A stretch of 14,762 nucleotides of DNA, taken from the NCBI GenBank assembly GCA_024763435.1, contig JANTFN010000019.1:1-14762 (forward strand), read 5' to 3'. Of the stretch, positions 14,666 through 14,762 are shown piece by piece. Under the pieces are notes generated by a model, which had not been told where the DNA came from, made no database searches, and was given only the letters and a program-made list of their open reading frames with translations. This DNA is from Thermodesulfobacteriota bacterium. GTDB taxonomy: Bacteria; Desulfobacterota; S145-22. The translations under genes and the position numbers were made by a program. Each line of letters opens with the position of its first letter. Within the stretch, counting starts at the first letter, position 1.

Positions 14666-14762
14666 CTATTCAATAACCTGGCTGATGACACCGGCACCCA
14701 CTGTCCGGCCACCTTCCCGTATCGCAAACCGAAGCCCCTCTTCCATCGCTATCGATGTGATT
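14666..14762 (-). CDS. tuf: elongation factor Tu, C-terminal end (partial)
   Basis: Only the last 31 codons and the stop are inside the window; the gene continues beyond base 14762. The visible translation includes IAMEEGLRFAIREGGRTVGA followed by GVISQVIE, the C-terminal beta-barrel of EF-Tu, which delivers aminoacyl-tRNA to the ribosome. The residues before IAM read ITS; proline is more usual than serine at that point. Placement before rpmG, tRNA-Trp, secE and nusG is the classical arrangement. The promoter of the cluster is probably upstream of this gene, outside the window. Confidence 0.97.
   Translation of the reverse strand, partial: ITSIAMEEGLRFAIREGGRTVGAGVISQVIE

Noticed and set aside
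1..14762. Search for mobile elements, direct repeats, CRISPR arrays, toxin-antitoxin or defence genes
   Set aside because: None seen; coding is dense, all genes are core and in classical order, and no target-site duplications or integrase remnants are visible.

Overview
The window is core chromosome of a Gram-negative bacterium with moderate G+C content. Protein character fits a deltaproteobacterium-like lineage (Desulfobacterota and relatives): TolB/Pal/CpoB imply an outer membrane, and RpoC carries the large trigger-loop insertion of the proteobacterial type. I infer this from gene content and family resemblance; no tree was built and the genus is not identifiable. I see no mobile element, CRISPR array, phage gene or defence gene, and no undescribed multi-gene system. 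The points of interest are small: start codons, RNA structures and a gene overlap.

Left part, plus strand (about 1-2861): a good sigma70-type promoter (TTGACA-N17-TATATT) precedes tolB, pal and cpoB, the periplasmic/outer-membrane half of the Tol-Pal envelope system. tolQ, tolR and tolA are not in view; only 33 bases precede the promoter. tolB has no ordinary start codon upstream of its signal peptide and seems to begin at an ATA. A perfect 10-bp inverted repeat lies between pal and cpoB and covers the probable cpoB ribosome binding site.

Right part, minus strand (14762 down to about 2868): transcription-translation genes in the classical order tuf(3' end)-rpmG-tRNA-Trp-secE-nusG-rplK-rplA-rplJ-rplL-rpoB-rpoC. 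They end at an intrinsic terminator just past rpoC, facing the end of cpoB. The cluster supplies EF-Tu, bL33, tRNA-Trp, the SecE translocase subunit, the NusG elongation factor, the L11/L1 and L10/L12 stalk proteins, and the two largest RNA polymerase subunits. Gaps are short. The exceptions are the 180-base rplA-rplJ gap, which holds a hairpin and an L10 autoregulatory leader, and the 70-base rplL-rpoB gap, which holds a G6/C6 hairpin. No promoter for the minus-strand cluster was found inside the window, so it is probably read from upstream of tuf. The rpmG stop codon overlaps the first two bases of tRNA-Trp.
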